Below, piece after piece: positions 46,214 to 54,705 of a DNA stretch of 64,000 nt (position 1 is its first letter; each line of letters starts with the position of its first letter). A program made the translations under genes and the position numbers. The stretch comes from Clostridiales bacterium (GTDB lineage: Bacteria; Bacillota; Clostridia; Lachnospirales; Lachnospiraceae): contig JAJQEU010000126.1 of the NCBI GenBank assembly GCA_021201535.1, forward strand, positions 1 through 64,000, written 5' to 3'. The notes under the pieces were generated by a model. It ran no database searches. It was not told the DNA's origin and saw only the letters and a list, made by a program, of their open reading frames with translations.

Positions 46214-48115
46214 ATGCCTGTACGGAAAAGAAGAAAACAGAGAAAACAAAGGATTATCCTGATCGTGGCGGTAGTGGTGCTGGTTGTTCTGATCGCGGGT
46301 ATTACATCCCTGAAAACGATAATGAAACAATATGTTCCATCTTCCGATACGACAGACTACGCTTCATTTTACGGGTTGGAGAGTGAAGAAGATGTGCTCC
46401 TTACCATTGACAATGAGGTGCTGGAGGCGACAGGGCTGCTGATGGATGATGAGGTGTACATTCCTTATGATGTGCTGCACACGTATCTGAACGCACGGTT
46501 TTACTGGGATGAGACGGAACAGATCCTGCGCTATACTCTTCCGGAGGGAATCGTGAGCGTGGAGACGGAGACGACGGCGTATACAGTGGCGAAGGAGAGC
46601 CGGTCGGCGGATGCAGTGATTGTTCATATGGAAGGAGATGAGATGTATCTGTCGCTGTCTTTTATTGAGCAGTATACGGATATTCGTTCTGATTTCTATG
46701 AAGAACCGAACCGCCTGGTGATTTCGGATGAGTGGGGCGAGGTGGAGTATGTCACCGTGAAGCGCGCCTCGGAGCTGCGTGAACTGGGCGGCGTCAAGAG
46801 CAGTATCCTCACGGAACTGGAAAAGGGCGATCGCGTGATTGTGATCGAGAAGATGGATGACTGGACAGAGGTCTGCACGGAGGATGGATTTGTCGGTTAT
46901 ATCCAGAATAAAGCTCTGGGCGACGCACAGACGGAGCTTTATGAGAGTGATTTTGAGGAGCCGGAGTTTACTCTGATAGCCAGGGATTTCACGATCAATA
47001 TGGCGTGGCATCAGGTGACGAGTCAGGAGGCGAATGCAAATGTCTCGTCCGTCATTGCCTCTGCCACAGGATTGAATGTCATTTCCCCTACGTGGTTTTA
47101 CCTGAATGATGATGAGGGCGGGATCGCTTCACTGGCGAGCTCGGATTATGTGACTTATTGTCATCAGCAGGGTATTGAGGTATGGGCGCTGGTCAGCAAT
47201 CTGGAAAACGACGAGGTGGATACGACGCAGGTGCTGAGCGTGTCATCCAGCCGGGATACACTGGTCAATAATCTGGTCTCGGAAGCGATCAAATACGATC
47301 TGGACGGGATCAATGTTGATTTTGAATCACTGGAAGGGGAGGCGGGTGCCGCATTTTTGCAGTTTATCCGGGAATTATCTCTCAAATGCAAGAATAACGG
47401 TATTGTACTGTCGGTTGACAATTATGCCCCGGCTTCCTACAATGAATTTTACGGTCGGGACGAGCAGGCAGTGTTTGCTGATTACATCGTGCTGATGGCT
47501 TATGATGAACATTATAACGGTTCGGAGGAGGCGGGATCTGTGGCTTCTCTTAGTTTTGTGACACAGGCCGTGGCCGACACGCTGGAGGAGGTTCCGGCGG
47601 AGCAGGTGATTCTGGGTATTCCGTTCTATACCAGATTGTGGAAGCTGACGCCGAACGAGACGGATACAGACACTGACAGCGGTACGTCGGAGACGGATGA
47701 TGACGAGGCGAATGACGGAACTGCGGCGGATACCGAATACGATACGACTGCGGATGAGGATAATACGACGGAATCCGACGGTACGGCAGCGGATGAGGAT
47801 AACGAGTCAGAATCCGATGGTACGGCAGACAGTGAGGAAAGCTATACCCTGACCAGCGAGGCGCTCGGCATGAGCGAGGCGGAATCCCGTGTGGCGGCGA
47901 ACGGTGCGACTTATCAGTGGCTGGAGGACTGCGGTCAGTATTATGCGGAATACGAGTACGGCGGCAGCACCTACAAGATCTGGATGGAGGATCAGAATTC
48001 CATCGAGAAAAAGCTGGAAGTGATGCAGTCCAACGGGCTCGCGGGAGCTGCCTTCTGGAAACTGGGATTTGAGAAAAATACGGTCTGGGATACGATCGTG
48101 AAGTTTATGGAGTGA
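46214..48115 (+). CDS. membrane-anchored SH3-containing GH18 family protein
   Basis: N-terminal TM, SH3-like block GDRVIVIEKMDDWTEVCTEDGFVGYI, YDLDGINVDFESLEGE GH18 active-site motif (DGINVDFE). Confidence 0.92.
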   Translation: MPVRKRRKQRKQRIILIVAVVVLVVLIAGITSLKTIMKQYVPSSDTTDYASFYGLESEEDVLLTIDNEVLEATGLLMDDEVYIPYDVLHTYLNARFYWDETEQILRYTLPEGIVSVETETTAYTVAKESRSADAVIVHMEGDEMYLSLSFIEQYTDIRSDFYEEPNRLVISDEWGEVEYVTVKRASELRELGGVKSSILTELEKGDRVIVIEKMDDWTEVCTEDGFVGYIQNKALGDAQTELYESDFEEPEFTLIARDFTINMAWHQVTSQEANANVSSVIASATGLNVISPTWFYLNDDEGGIASLASSDYVTYCHQQGIEVWALVSNLENDEVDTTQVLSVSSSRDTLVNNLVSEAIKYDLDGINVDFESLEGEAGAAFLQFIRELSLKCKNNGIVLSVDNYAPASYNEFYGRDEQAVFADYIVLMAYDEHYNGSEEAGSVASLSFVTQAVADTLEEVPAEQVILGIPFYTRLWKLTPNETDTDTDSGTSETDDDEANDGTAADTEYDTTADEDNTTESDGTAADEDNESESDGTADSEESYTLTSEALGMSEAESRVAANGATYQWLEDCGQYYAEYEYGGSTYKIWMEDQNSIEKKLEVMQSNGLAGAAFWKLGFEKNTVWDTIVKFME

Positions 48116-48318
48116 TCTGTCTGAGCATAACCATACTGTTCCGGGCTATTTCTTTATAAAAAGACAGCCGGCTTTCTTCCTGAAGCGTCAAAGAAAAGTC
48201 TCCTTTTCTTGTTGGAATCATCCTTATTATATGCGATACATCTTTTAAATTCAATGCGTTACGCTTAAATCAAACATAGGACAAAATGTTTTATCATACC
48301 TTTTAAAGATATCGGGCT

Positions 48319-49020
48319 ATGGGAGCGTATTTCTTGAAACAGAAACTAGAAGTGGTCATGGCGGTGATTGTGATCGTAGCGGCAATTATTGCGGCACCGC
48401 AGTCGGCACAGATGGTTATGAGCATGAAAGCGGAGGCATCGCCGGCCGTGATCGTGATCGATGCGGGGCACGGCGGAGATGACCCGGGTAAGGTCGGCGT
48501 ATCCGGCACCAATGAGAAGGATATTAATCTGGAGATCGCATGCAGGCTGAGGGATATTCTCGAAGAACAGGGCTTTGAGATTGTGATGACCCGCGAGGAG
48601 GATGAAAGTCTTGCGGATGCGGATGCTGAAAGCGTGAAAGTATCAGATTTGAAAAACCGTGTGGATATCATAGAAAAGACAGATCCGGTGCTGGCGGTCA
48701 GCATTCATCAGAACAGCTATACGGACAGTGCTGTCAGCGGTGCGCAGGTGTTTTATTATGGAGATTCCGCACAGGGAGAAGCGCTGGCCGGGGCGCTGCA
48801 GCAAAGTCTGATTGATCATCTGGATCCGTCGAATACGCGCGCGGCGAAAGCTAATGAGAGCTATTATATTCTGAAAAAGACATCGGTACCCACGGTGATC
48901 GTGGAATGCGGATTTCTCTCAAATCCGACGGAGGAGGCGCTGCTTTGTGACGAGGATTATCAGGTTCAGATCGCAGAGGCGATCAGCGAGGGAATATCCG
49001 TATATTTGAATAGCTATTAA
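48319..49020 (+). CDS. N-acetylmuramoyl-L-alanine amidase (Amidase_3, CwlD-like)
   Basis: VIVIDAGHGGDDPGKVG, SIHQNSY, VIVECGFLSNPTEE. Confidence 0.94.
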   Translation: MGAYFLKQKLEVVMAVIVIVAAIIAAPQSAQMVMSMKAEASPAVIVIDAGHGGDDPGKVGVSGTNEKDINLEIACRLRDILEEQGFEIVMTREEDESLADADAESVKVSDLKNRVDIIEKTDPVLAVSIHQNSYTDSAVSGAQVFYYGDSAQGEALAGALQQSLIDHLDPSNTRAAKANESYYILKKTSVPTVIVECGFLSNPTEEALLCDEDYQVQIAEAISEGISVYLNSY

Positions 49021-49151
49021 GGACAGTACTTCGTACTTGCCGCGAAGTACGTATGATGGCATAAATGACACAAGGAAAGCGAGTGAGGCAGCATGTGACC
49101 GGGCAAACAGACCGAAAGAGCTTCGGTTTTGGCATTGCCGTGCCGGTTCGG

Positions 49152-49742
49152 CTATATTTCCAGAAAATATTTTTCGTACGCGTTGATAATCCTGGTATCC
49201 TGATAAGCGTTTTCTCTTTTCAGGGTGTAATCATACTGCATATGGACATGTCCGTGCAGCATGTAGGACGGCCGGTATTTTTCCAGGAGCGGGAAAAATG
49301 CCTCATAGCCCCGATGGGGCAGATCCTCCCCGTCCCCGATGCCGCGCGCGGGCGCGTGTGTCACGAGCACATCGAACCCGCCATGTTTGCGAAGCTGGCG
49401 GGAAACTCTGCGGATCCGCCTGTTCATCTGTGCCTCCGTATACATATATTTGCCGTCGCTGTAGGGGTAGCTGCCGCCCAGCCCGAGGAAACGGACGCCA
49501 TTGTGGACGTAGACGCTGTCGTCGATACAGATGCATCCGTCCGGGGGAAGCGTGTCATAGCGTTCGTCATGGTTCCCATGGACATACAGGAGCGGTACAT
49601 TTGCGAATGTGACCAGAAACGAAAGATAGCGGGGATCCAGATCCCCGCAGGAAATGATCAGGTCTGTGTCGTGCAGTTTGTTTTCATTGTAATGATCCCA
49701 GAGTGCCGGTGACTCTGTGTCTGCGATTGCCAGGATTTTCAT
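49152..49742 (-). CDS. metallophosphoesterase
   Basis: LIISCGDLDPRYLSFL, VHGNHDERYD, VTHAPARG, HGHVHMQYD. Confidence 0.92.
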   Translation of the reverse strand: MKILAIADTESPALWDHYNENKLHDTDLIISCGDLDPRYLSFLVTFANVPLLYVHGNHDERYDTLPPDGCICIDDSVYVHNGVRFLGLGGSYPYSDGKYMYTEAQMNRRIRRVSRQLRKHGGFDVLVTHAPARGIGDGEDLPHRGYEAFFPLLEKYRPSYMLHGHVHMQYDYTLKRENAYQDTRIINAYEKYFLEI

Positions 49743-51694
49743 TCGGAATCATCCTCCCTGCGGATTCCCTCCTGACGCACGACATTCTGTGCTTCCGGGA
49801 TCAGATCTTTGATGGAAGGGATGTGTCCGTTTACGTTGTCTGCCAGCCAGTCTATCGCGATGATTTCACTGGTGGTCATTCGGCGCTGGGGGTCGGACTG
49901 TACTGTGCCCTCCTGTGAGTGCAGCACACCGGTGAACGGGTTGAAATCGTACCGTGTGATGGAGCGCTTCAGGGTCTCCAGCAGGTTCCTTGTCTCTGCG
50001 GGGATGGCGGGAGACCATACAACGTCTACCACTCCCGAGGACATGCCCCAGAAGTAGCTCAGAGCTTTTTTTGTATCGGATTTGCTTTCGGTATTCCATG
50101 TGCCGTGCCGGATGTTCCGGATGATGCGCTCATAGTATTTTCCCCAGTCGAGAACCGGAAACGCGAGGTTGACCGGCGTTTCCCCGTTGACGCGGTACAG
50201 GCCGTAGGCTCTTGTGGCGTGCTGAGGGACGATCATATCCAGATGGGAAATGTAGGTGGCGCCCATGTTGTATAATTTTTCCGTCAGGTTGACACCCCTG
50301 TTTTCTGTTGCGGTGGACCATTCCAGAAAAATCTGTGCCCGGGGATTCACCATCTTCACACCGATGGCGAACGCATTGATGGTGGCGGGCACACTGGTGA
50401 TGGGGTAGTCGGCGATGTAGCCGATCCTGTTGGTGTCCGTCATAATGCCCGCGAGAACGCCGTTTAACAGTTTTGCCTCAAACATACGCGCATAGTAGGT
50501 GCGGATGTATTTGTGCGAGGTGTTCAGAGAACAGTTTAAAATCTTGACCTCCGGATGGTTGATCGCCGCCTTGATGCTGGCGGTGAGGAACACCGGAGTT
50601 GTTGTGAAAATGATCGTGTTGCCGTCCGCGATCGCCTGTTCGATGGCGGCGAGAGCGTCCGCGTCGTCGGCATTGTTCTCATAGGAGGTCGTCTCTACTT
50701 CTCCGTGGAAGATATCATTTACATACATGCGCCCCAGTTCATGTGAGTAAGTCCAGCTGGAGGTATCCGTCGCCTTGGTATGGATAAAAGCAATTCTGGT
50801 AACTGCTCTGGCGGCGGACGGGGAAGCGGTCAGAATCTGGGAGATCAGGCCTTTTTTGGCGTCCGGAGTCGGATCCAGCTTCAGGTCGATCTTTTCCTCC
50901 GGCTCCGCGGTGCTGAAATTCAGTTCAATCTCTTCCCAGAGTTTTTTAAGATTTTTCCGGAAGTCAGCGGTCGTTTCCTTCTTTACCGATTCATAGCCGA
51001 ACAGGCCGAGATAGATCAGAAAGGCGTCGCCTGTTGTGCAGGAAAGCTTTCGGCCGCCCAGGCTCTCAAAAGCATCCGAGAAGAAGTTGTAGCAGGAACG
51101 GAAATCAATGCGGTCGTCCATGCTCCAGCGGTCGTTGGTCTTATGACCGGTCAGATGAGTGAGCTTCCGGTAGCTTCCCTCTCTGGTGAACTCCAGATAA
51201 TTGATGCTGGTTTCATTATAAAAGTCGAGAAATTCGTAGTATATCCTGATCTCCCGCGTATCCTTCCACGCGGGGATGATGCGGGTCGCATAGGCGGGAA
51301 TGCTGGTGGCGTCGAAATATTTCAGAACACTGACGCGCTTATTCCCTTCCAGAACATAGTATTTGTTTAAGTATTCATATACCTTGATCGGATCGCGGAT
51401 GCCCTCCTGCAGGTGTGCGTTGCACAGGCTGTTCCATTTCATGGAAAACTCTGATCCCTCATCCAGGATCGGCATGAAGTTGGGGGCGAATGAGGTGGTG
51501 CGGCTGACGGTCTTGGTCCCCACGATCAGCTCTGTGGGGATGTCGATCAGGCCGAGAGGCACCTCCCCGCGAATCTCGACATTTTCAAGAATGGCATCCA
51601 GAGCGGGCAGCCCGGTCGGAAGCCCGGCCGCGGCCCGTACCTGTATTTCTTTCTTCCCTGCCTTGAGGGCGGCGGCATATTCTCCCTGCGGCAT
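49739..51694 (-). CDS. BMP-family (PnrA/Med-like) binding-fold protein with N-terminal ParB-like domain
   Basis: N-terminal ...QEGIRDPIKVYEYLNKYYVLEGNKRVSVLKYFDATSIPAYATRI ParB-like; C-terminal RIAFIHTKATDTSSWTYSHELGR...GYIADYPITSVPATINAFAIGVKMVNP BMP domain; no signal peptide. Confidence 0.85.
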   Translation of the reverse strand: MPQGEYAAALKAGKKEIQVRAAAGLPTGLPALDAILENVEIRGEVPLGLIDIPTELIVGTKTVSRTTSFAPNFMPILDEGSEFSMKWNSLCNAHLQEGIRDPIKVYEYLNKYYVLEGNKRVSVLKYFDATSIPAYATRIIPAWKDTREIRIYYEFLDFYNETSINYLEFTREGSYRKLTHLTGHKTNDRWSMDDRIDFRSCYNFFSDAFESLGGRKLSCTTGDAFLIYLGLFGYESVKKETTADFRKNLKKLWEEIELNFSTAEPEEKIDLKLDPTPDAKKGLISQILTASPSAARAVTRIAFIHTKATDTSSWTYSHELGRMYVNDIFHGEVETTSYENNADDADALAAIEQAIADGNTIIFTTTPVFLTASIKAAINHPEVKILNCSLNTSHKYIRTYYARMFEAKLLNGVLAGIMTDTNRIGYIADYPITSVPATINAFAIGVKMVNPRAQIFLEWSTATENRGVNLTEKLYNMGATYISHLDMIVPQHATRAYGLYRVNGETPVNLAFPVLDWGKYYERIIRNIRHGTWNTESKSDTKKALSYFWGMSSGVVDVVWSPAIPAETRNLLETLKRSITRYDFNPFTGVLHSQEGTVQSDPQRRMTTSEIIAIDWLADNVNGHIPSIKDLIPEAQNVVRQEGIRREDDSE

Positions 51695-51759
51695 AAGCCG
51701 GTACTCCTTTCATAAAAATCTATGAAAAACAGTTGCTGTCTCTCGTTGTCACGCTTGTT

Positions 51760-52800
51760 TTAATCTGTTACAGAAAAATTATAAATCGTTTTGGACTGGA
51801 ATGGCTCTTCCGGCGTCAGTATCACGGAGGGAAACTCCGGATGGCTGGTAGAGTTCGGGAAATGCTGCGTCTCGAGGCAGACACTTCCGCAGGCGGGATA
51901 GCAGCGCCCGTTTTTCCCGTGTGCCGCCGGGGAAGCGGCCGGCACATAGAGCTGCAGACCTGGCTGGTCGGTAAAGCAGGTCATGCGGATGCCGGATTCC
52001 GGAGAAGAAAGCACGGCTGCCTCGGTCAGACCCTTTCCGGTCAGGACAAAGTTATGGTCATAGGTCCTGGAATATTTCAGCTGATAATAGTCGGCGCGGA
52101 TATCCTGTCCGATGGGCTTTGCTTTTGTGAAATCCATCGGCGTACCGTCTACATCAACAAACTTTCCCGTGGGGAGGGCGTGCTCGTCGTTCTCGGTAAA
52201 CTGAGTTGCCTTAATCAGCAGCATGTGATCCAGAACTGTGTCGGAATCCTCGCCGTTTAAGTTAAAGTAAGTGTGGTTTGTGGTATTAAAGACTGTGTCT
52301 CTGTCGGTCGTCGCCTGATAGGAAATGCACAGCTCGTTGTCCTCGCTCCAGCTGTAAGTAACCGTCATGGACAGATTGCCGGGATACCCTTCCTCGCCGT
52401 CGGGGGATATCCGTGTAAACCGGACGGTGTTGCCGGAAATCTGGGAGTCCCAGTTGTAGTGGTGAAAACCGCGCAGACCGCCGTGCAGATGATTCGGGCC
52501 GTTGTTGACGGCGAGCCGGTATGTGACGTTGTTCAGCGTAAATATGCCATTTTCAATACGGTTCGCGTGCCGGCCCACCACGGCGCCGAAGCTGGCGGTG
52601 TCTTTTTCGTATTCTTCGAGAGTGTCGTATCCGAGACACACATCCCGGAGTTGTCCTTCCCGATCCGGCACGCAGATGTCAACAACCCTGCATCCATAGC
52701 TGGTGACGGTGACATACGCTCCCTCCGAATTCTTCATACAGTATAAATATGCAGCCTTTCCGTCGGAAGTGGATCCAAAGGGATGTTTTGTAATGCTCAT
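51760..52800 (-). CDS. galM: aldose 1-epimerase
   Basis: FGAVVGRHANRIENGIFTLNNVTYRLAVNNGPNHLHGG, NHTYFNLNG, CLETQHFPNSTSHPEFPS. Confidence 0.95.
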   Translation of the reverse strand: MSITKHPFGSTSDGKAAYLYCMKNSEGAYVTVTSYGCRVVDICVPDREGQLRDVCLGYDTLEEYEKDTASFGAVVGRHANRIENGIFTLNNVTYRLAVNNGPNHLHGGLRGFHHYNWDSQISGNTVRFTRISPDGEEGYPGNLSMTVTYSWSEDNELCISYQATTDRDTVFNTTNHTYFNLNGEDSDTVLDHMLLIKATQFTENDEHALPTGKFVDVDGTPMDFTKAKPIGQDIRADYYQLKYSRTYDHNFVLTGKGLTEAAVLSSPESGIRMTCFTDQPGLQLYVPAASPAAHGKNGRCYPACGSVCLETQHFPNSTSHPEFPSVILTPEEPFQSKTIYNFSVTD

Positions 52801-52936
52801 GTTGCATATCCTCCTATATCATACGATGTCGTAAGTCTGCGATTCACCTGAGATCACAGTTCGCCGTTTTGTGCAGATCGATAAGTCGACATCTCATTTT
52901 CTCCAACAGTATACTTTAACTCATTTCCTTTGACAA

Positions 52937-52990
52937 GTAAAAAGTATAGAAAGTTCTGTTCAGGTAAAAAGTATGGAAAGTTCTGTTCAT
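52937..52990 (+). repeat. 27-bp tandem direct repeat x2 upstream of sua5
   Basis: gtaaaaagtatagaaagttctgttcag / gtaaaaagtatggaaagttctgttcat (2 mismatches). Confidence 0.85.
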
Positions 52991-53019
52991 GGAGGCCAAT
53001 CTGTGTTATAATCCTCCCT

Positions 53020-54099
53020 ATGATTACCAGAATTGAGAAAATTAATCCACAGAATCCGGAAAAAGAGAAGATACAGAGTGCTGCAGACACTCTGAAAGAG
53101 GGAGGGCTTGTGGCTTTTCCCACGGAGACAGTGTATGGTCTGGGTGCGGATGCCCTCCGGCCGGAGGCGGCAAAGAAAATTTACACGGCGAAGGGACGTC
53201 CTTCCGACAATCCGCTGATCGTTCATATTGCGGATTTTGAGGCGCTTTTTCGGATTGTGAAGGAGATTCCTCCGCAGGCGCGGATCCTGGCGGATGCGTT
53301 CTGGCCGGGACCGCTGACGATGATTTTTCAGAAAAGTATGATCGTGCCGCATGAGACGACGGGTGGGCTGGACACGGTGGCTGTCCGGATGCCGGATCAT
53401 CCGGCGGCACTGGCTCTGATCCGGGAGAGCGGCGGATATATCGCGGCGCCGAGCGCAAATACCTCCGGCAGGCCGAGTCCCACGCTGGCAGAGCATGTGG
53501 CGGAGGATCTGTGTGGGAGGATTCCCATGATTCTGGATGGAGGAGCAGTCGGGATCGGTATCGAGTCCACCATTGTTGATCTGAGTTGTATGACGAAAAC
53601 GGCGGACGGCGAATGGGTTGCTGATGAGATTCCGATGGTTCTGCGTCCGGGATATATCACGAGGGAGATGCTGACGGAGGTGATCGGAGCGGTCGGCGAC
53701 GATCCCGGTCTGACTGACGCAAATGCACATCCGAAAGCACCGGGCATGAAATACCGGCATTACGCGCCGAAGGCGGAAATGATTATTTTTAACGGAAAGC
53801 GGGAGGATGTGATCCGGAGAATCAACGCCATAGCGGCGGAGAACGGTCAGAACGGCGAGAAAACGGGTGTGATCTGTACAGATGAGACAAAGGACGGTTA
53901 TCGTGCGGATTTTGTCAGATCCATCGGCAGCCGTGCGGACGAAGAGAGTATCGCGCGACATCTCTATGCGGCGCTGCGCGAGATGGATGCGCTCGGGGCG
54001 GACCGCATTTATTCGGAAAGCTTTTCGGCACTGCGGATTGGACATGCGGTCATGAACCGCCTGCTGAAAGCGGCAGGGCATCATGTGATGGAAGTATGA
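53020..54099 (+). CDS. L-threonylcarbamoyladenylate synthase (Sua5/YwlC)
   Basis: GGLVAFPTETVYGLGADAL, KGRPSDNPLIVHI, PSANTSGRPSPT, APGMKYRHYAPKAEM; start at 53020. Confidence 0.95.
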   Translation: MITRIEKINPQNPEKEKIQSAADTLKEGGLVAFPTETVYGLGADALRPEAAKKIYTAKGRPSDNPLIVHIADFEALFRIVKEIPPQARILADAFWPGPLTMIFQKSMIVPHETTGGLDTVAVRMPDHPAALALIRESGGYIAAPSANTSGRPSPTLAEHVAEDLCGRIPMILDGGAVGIGIESTIVDLSCMTKTADGEWVADEIPMVLRPGYITREMLTEVIGAVGDDPGLTDANAHPKAPGMKYRHYAPKAEMIIFNGKREDVIRRINAIAAENGQNGEKTGVICTDETKDGYRADFVRSIGSRADEESIARHLYAALREMDALGADRIYSESFSALRIGHAVMNRLLKAAGHHVMEV

Positions 54100-54174
54100 T
54101 AAGAAGCAAAGTGCGGCTGTACATTTGGGGATATACGGCATGCCGCTTTCATATGTTGTTAGAAGGAGAAGAAT

Positions 54175-54642
54175 ATGATGTTTAAAAAAGTAATTTTTGT
54201 GGGACGGCGTGCGACCTGCAGGGAACCGATGGCGATGGCGCTTTTGCAGAGGGAGATGCCGTATGATCTTGTCGAGGTTTGTGCGAGAGGACTGGTGGTG
54301 CTGTTTGCGGAACCGATGAATCCGAAGGCAGAGGAAGTGCTGGCTTCAAACGGTATTTTTCTTCCGGACTACAGGGCGTGTCAGCTGGTGCCGGAGGACT
54401 TCTCCGAGGATACGCTTGTGGTCACGTTTCATCAGGAGATGAAGGAAAAGGTGATGGATATGGAAGGCGCGCAGAACATCGTCGTGCTGACGGATGTGAC
54501 CGGAGATGAACTGGAGATCATCGATCCGTACGGCGGCGAGTTGCTCCAGTATGAGATTTGCCTGGAAACACTGGGCAATTCGATTCGGAAGCTGGTACAA
54601 TGTCTCCAGAATGACATGAATGAATACTGTCCAGCTGTTTGA
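54175..54642 (+). CDS. LMW protein-tyrosine-phosphatase-fold protein with degenerate P-loop
   Basis: VIFVGRRATCREPMAMALLQ corresponds to the LMW-PTP FVCxGNTCRSPMAEALL segment; IIDPYGGELLQYE matches the DP loop. Confidence 0.75.
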   Translation: MMFKKVIFVGRRATCREPMAMALLQREMPYDLVEVCARGLVVLFAEPMNPKAEEVLASNGIFLPDYRACQLVPEDFSEDTLVVTFHQEMKEKVMDMEGAQNIVVLTDVTGDELEIIDPYGGELLQYEICLETLGNSIRKLVQCLQNDMNEYCPAV

Positions 54643-54705
54643 AACGCTGCCCCGGAATGTTCAACATGGATGGCAGCATCTATCTGAATCAGCTAAAATG
54701 TCTGT

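Noticed and set aside
49022-49056. Hairpin gtacttcg...cgaagtac after the amidase gene as another copy of the multi-hairpin repeat family
   Set aside because: It lacks the GGAATGGCTGC and GGAAACGACTT blocks; it is just a local inverted repeat without a clear T-tract.
52987-54141. 384-aa minus-strand ORF opposite sua5
   Set aside because: Low-complexity R/H/P-rich translation typical of antisense frames; the plus strand has unmistakable Sua5 motifs.
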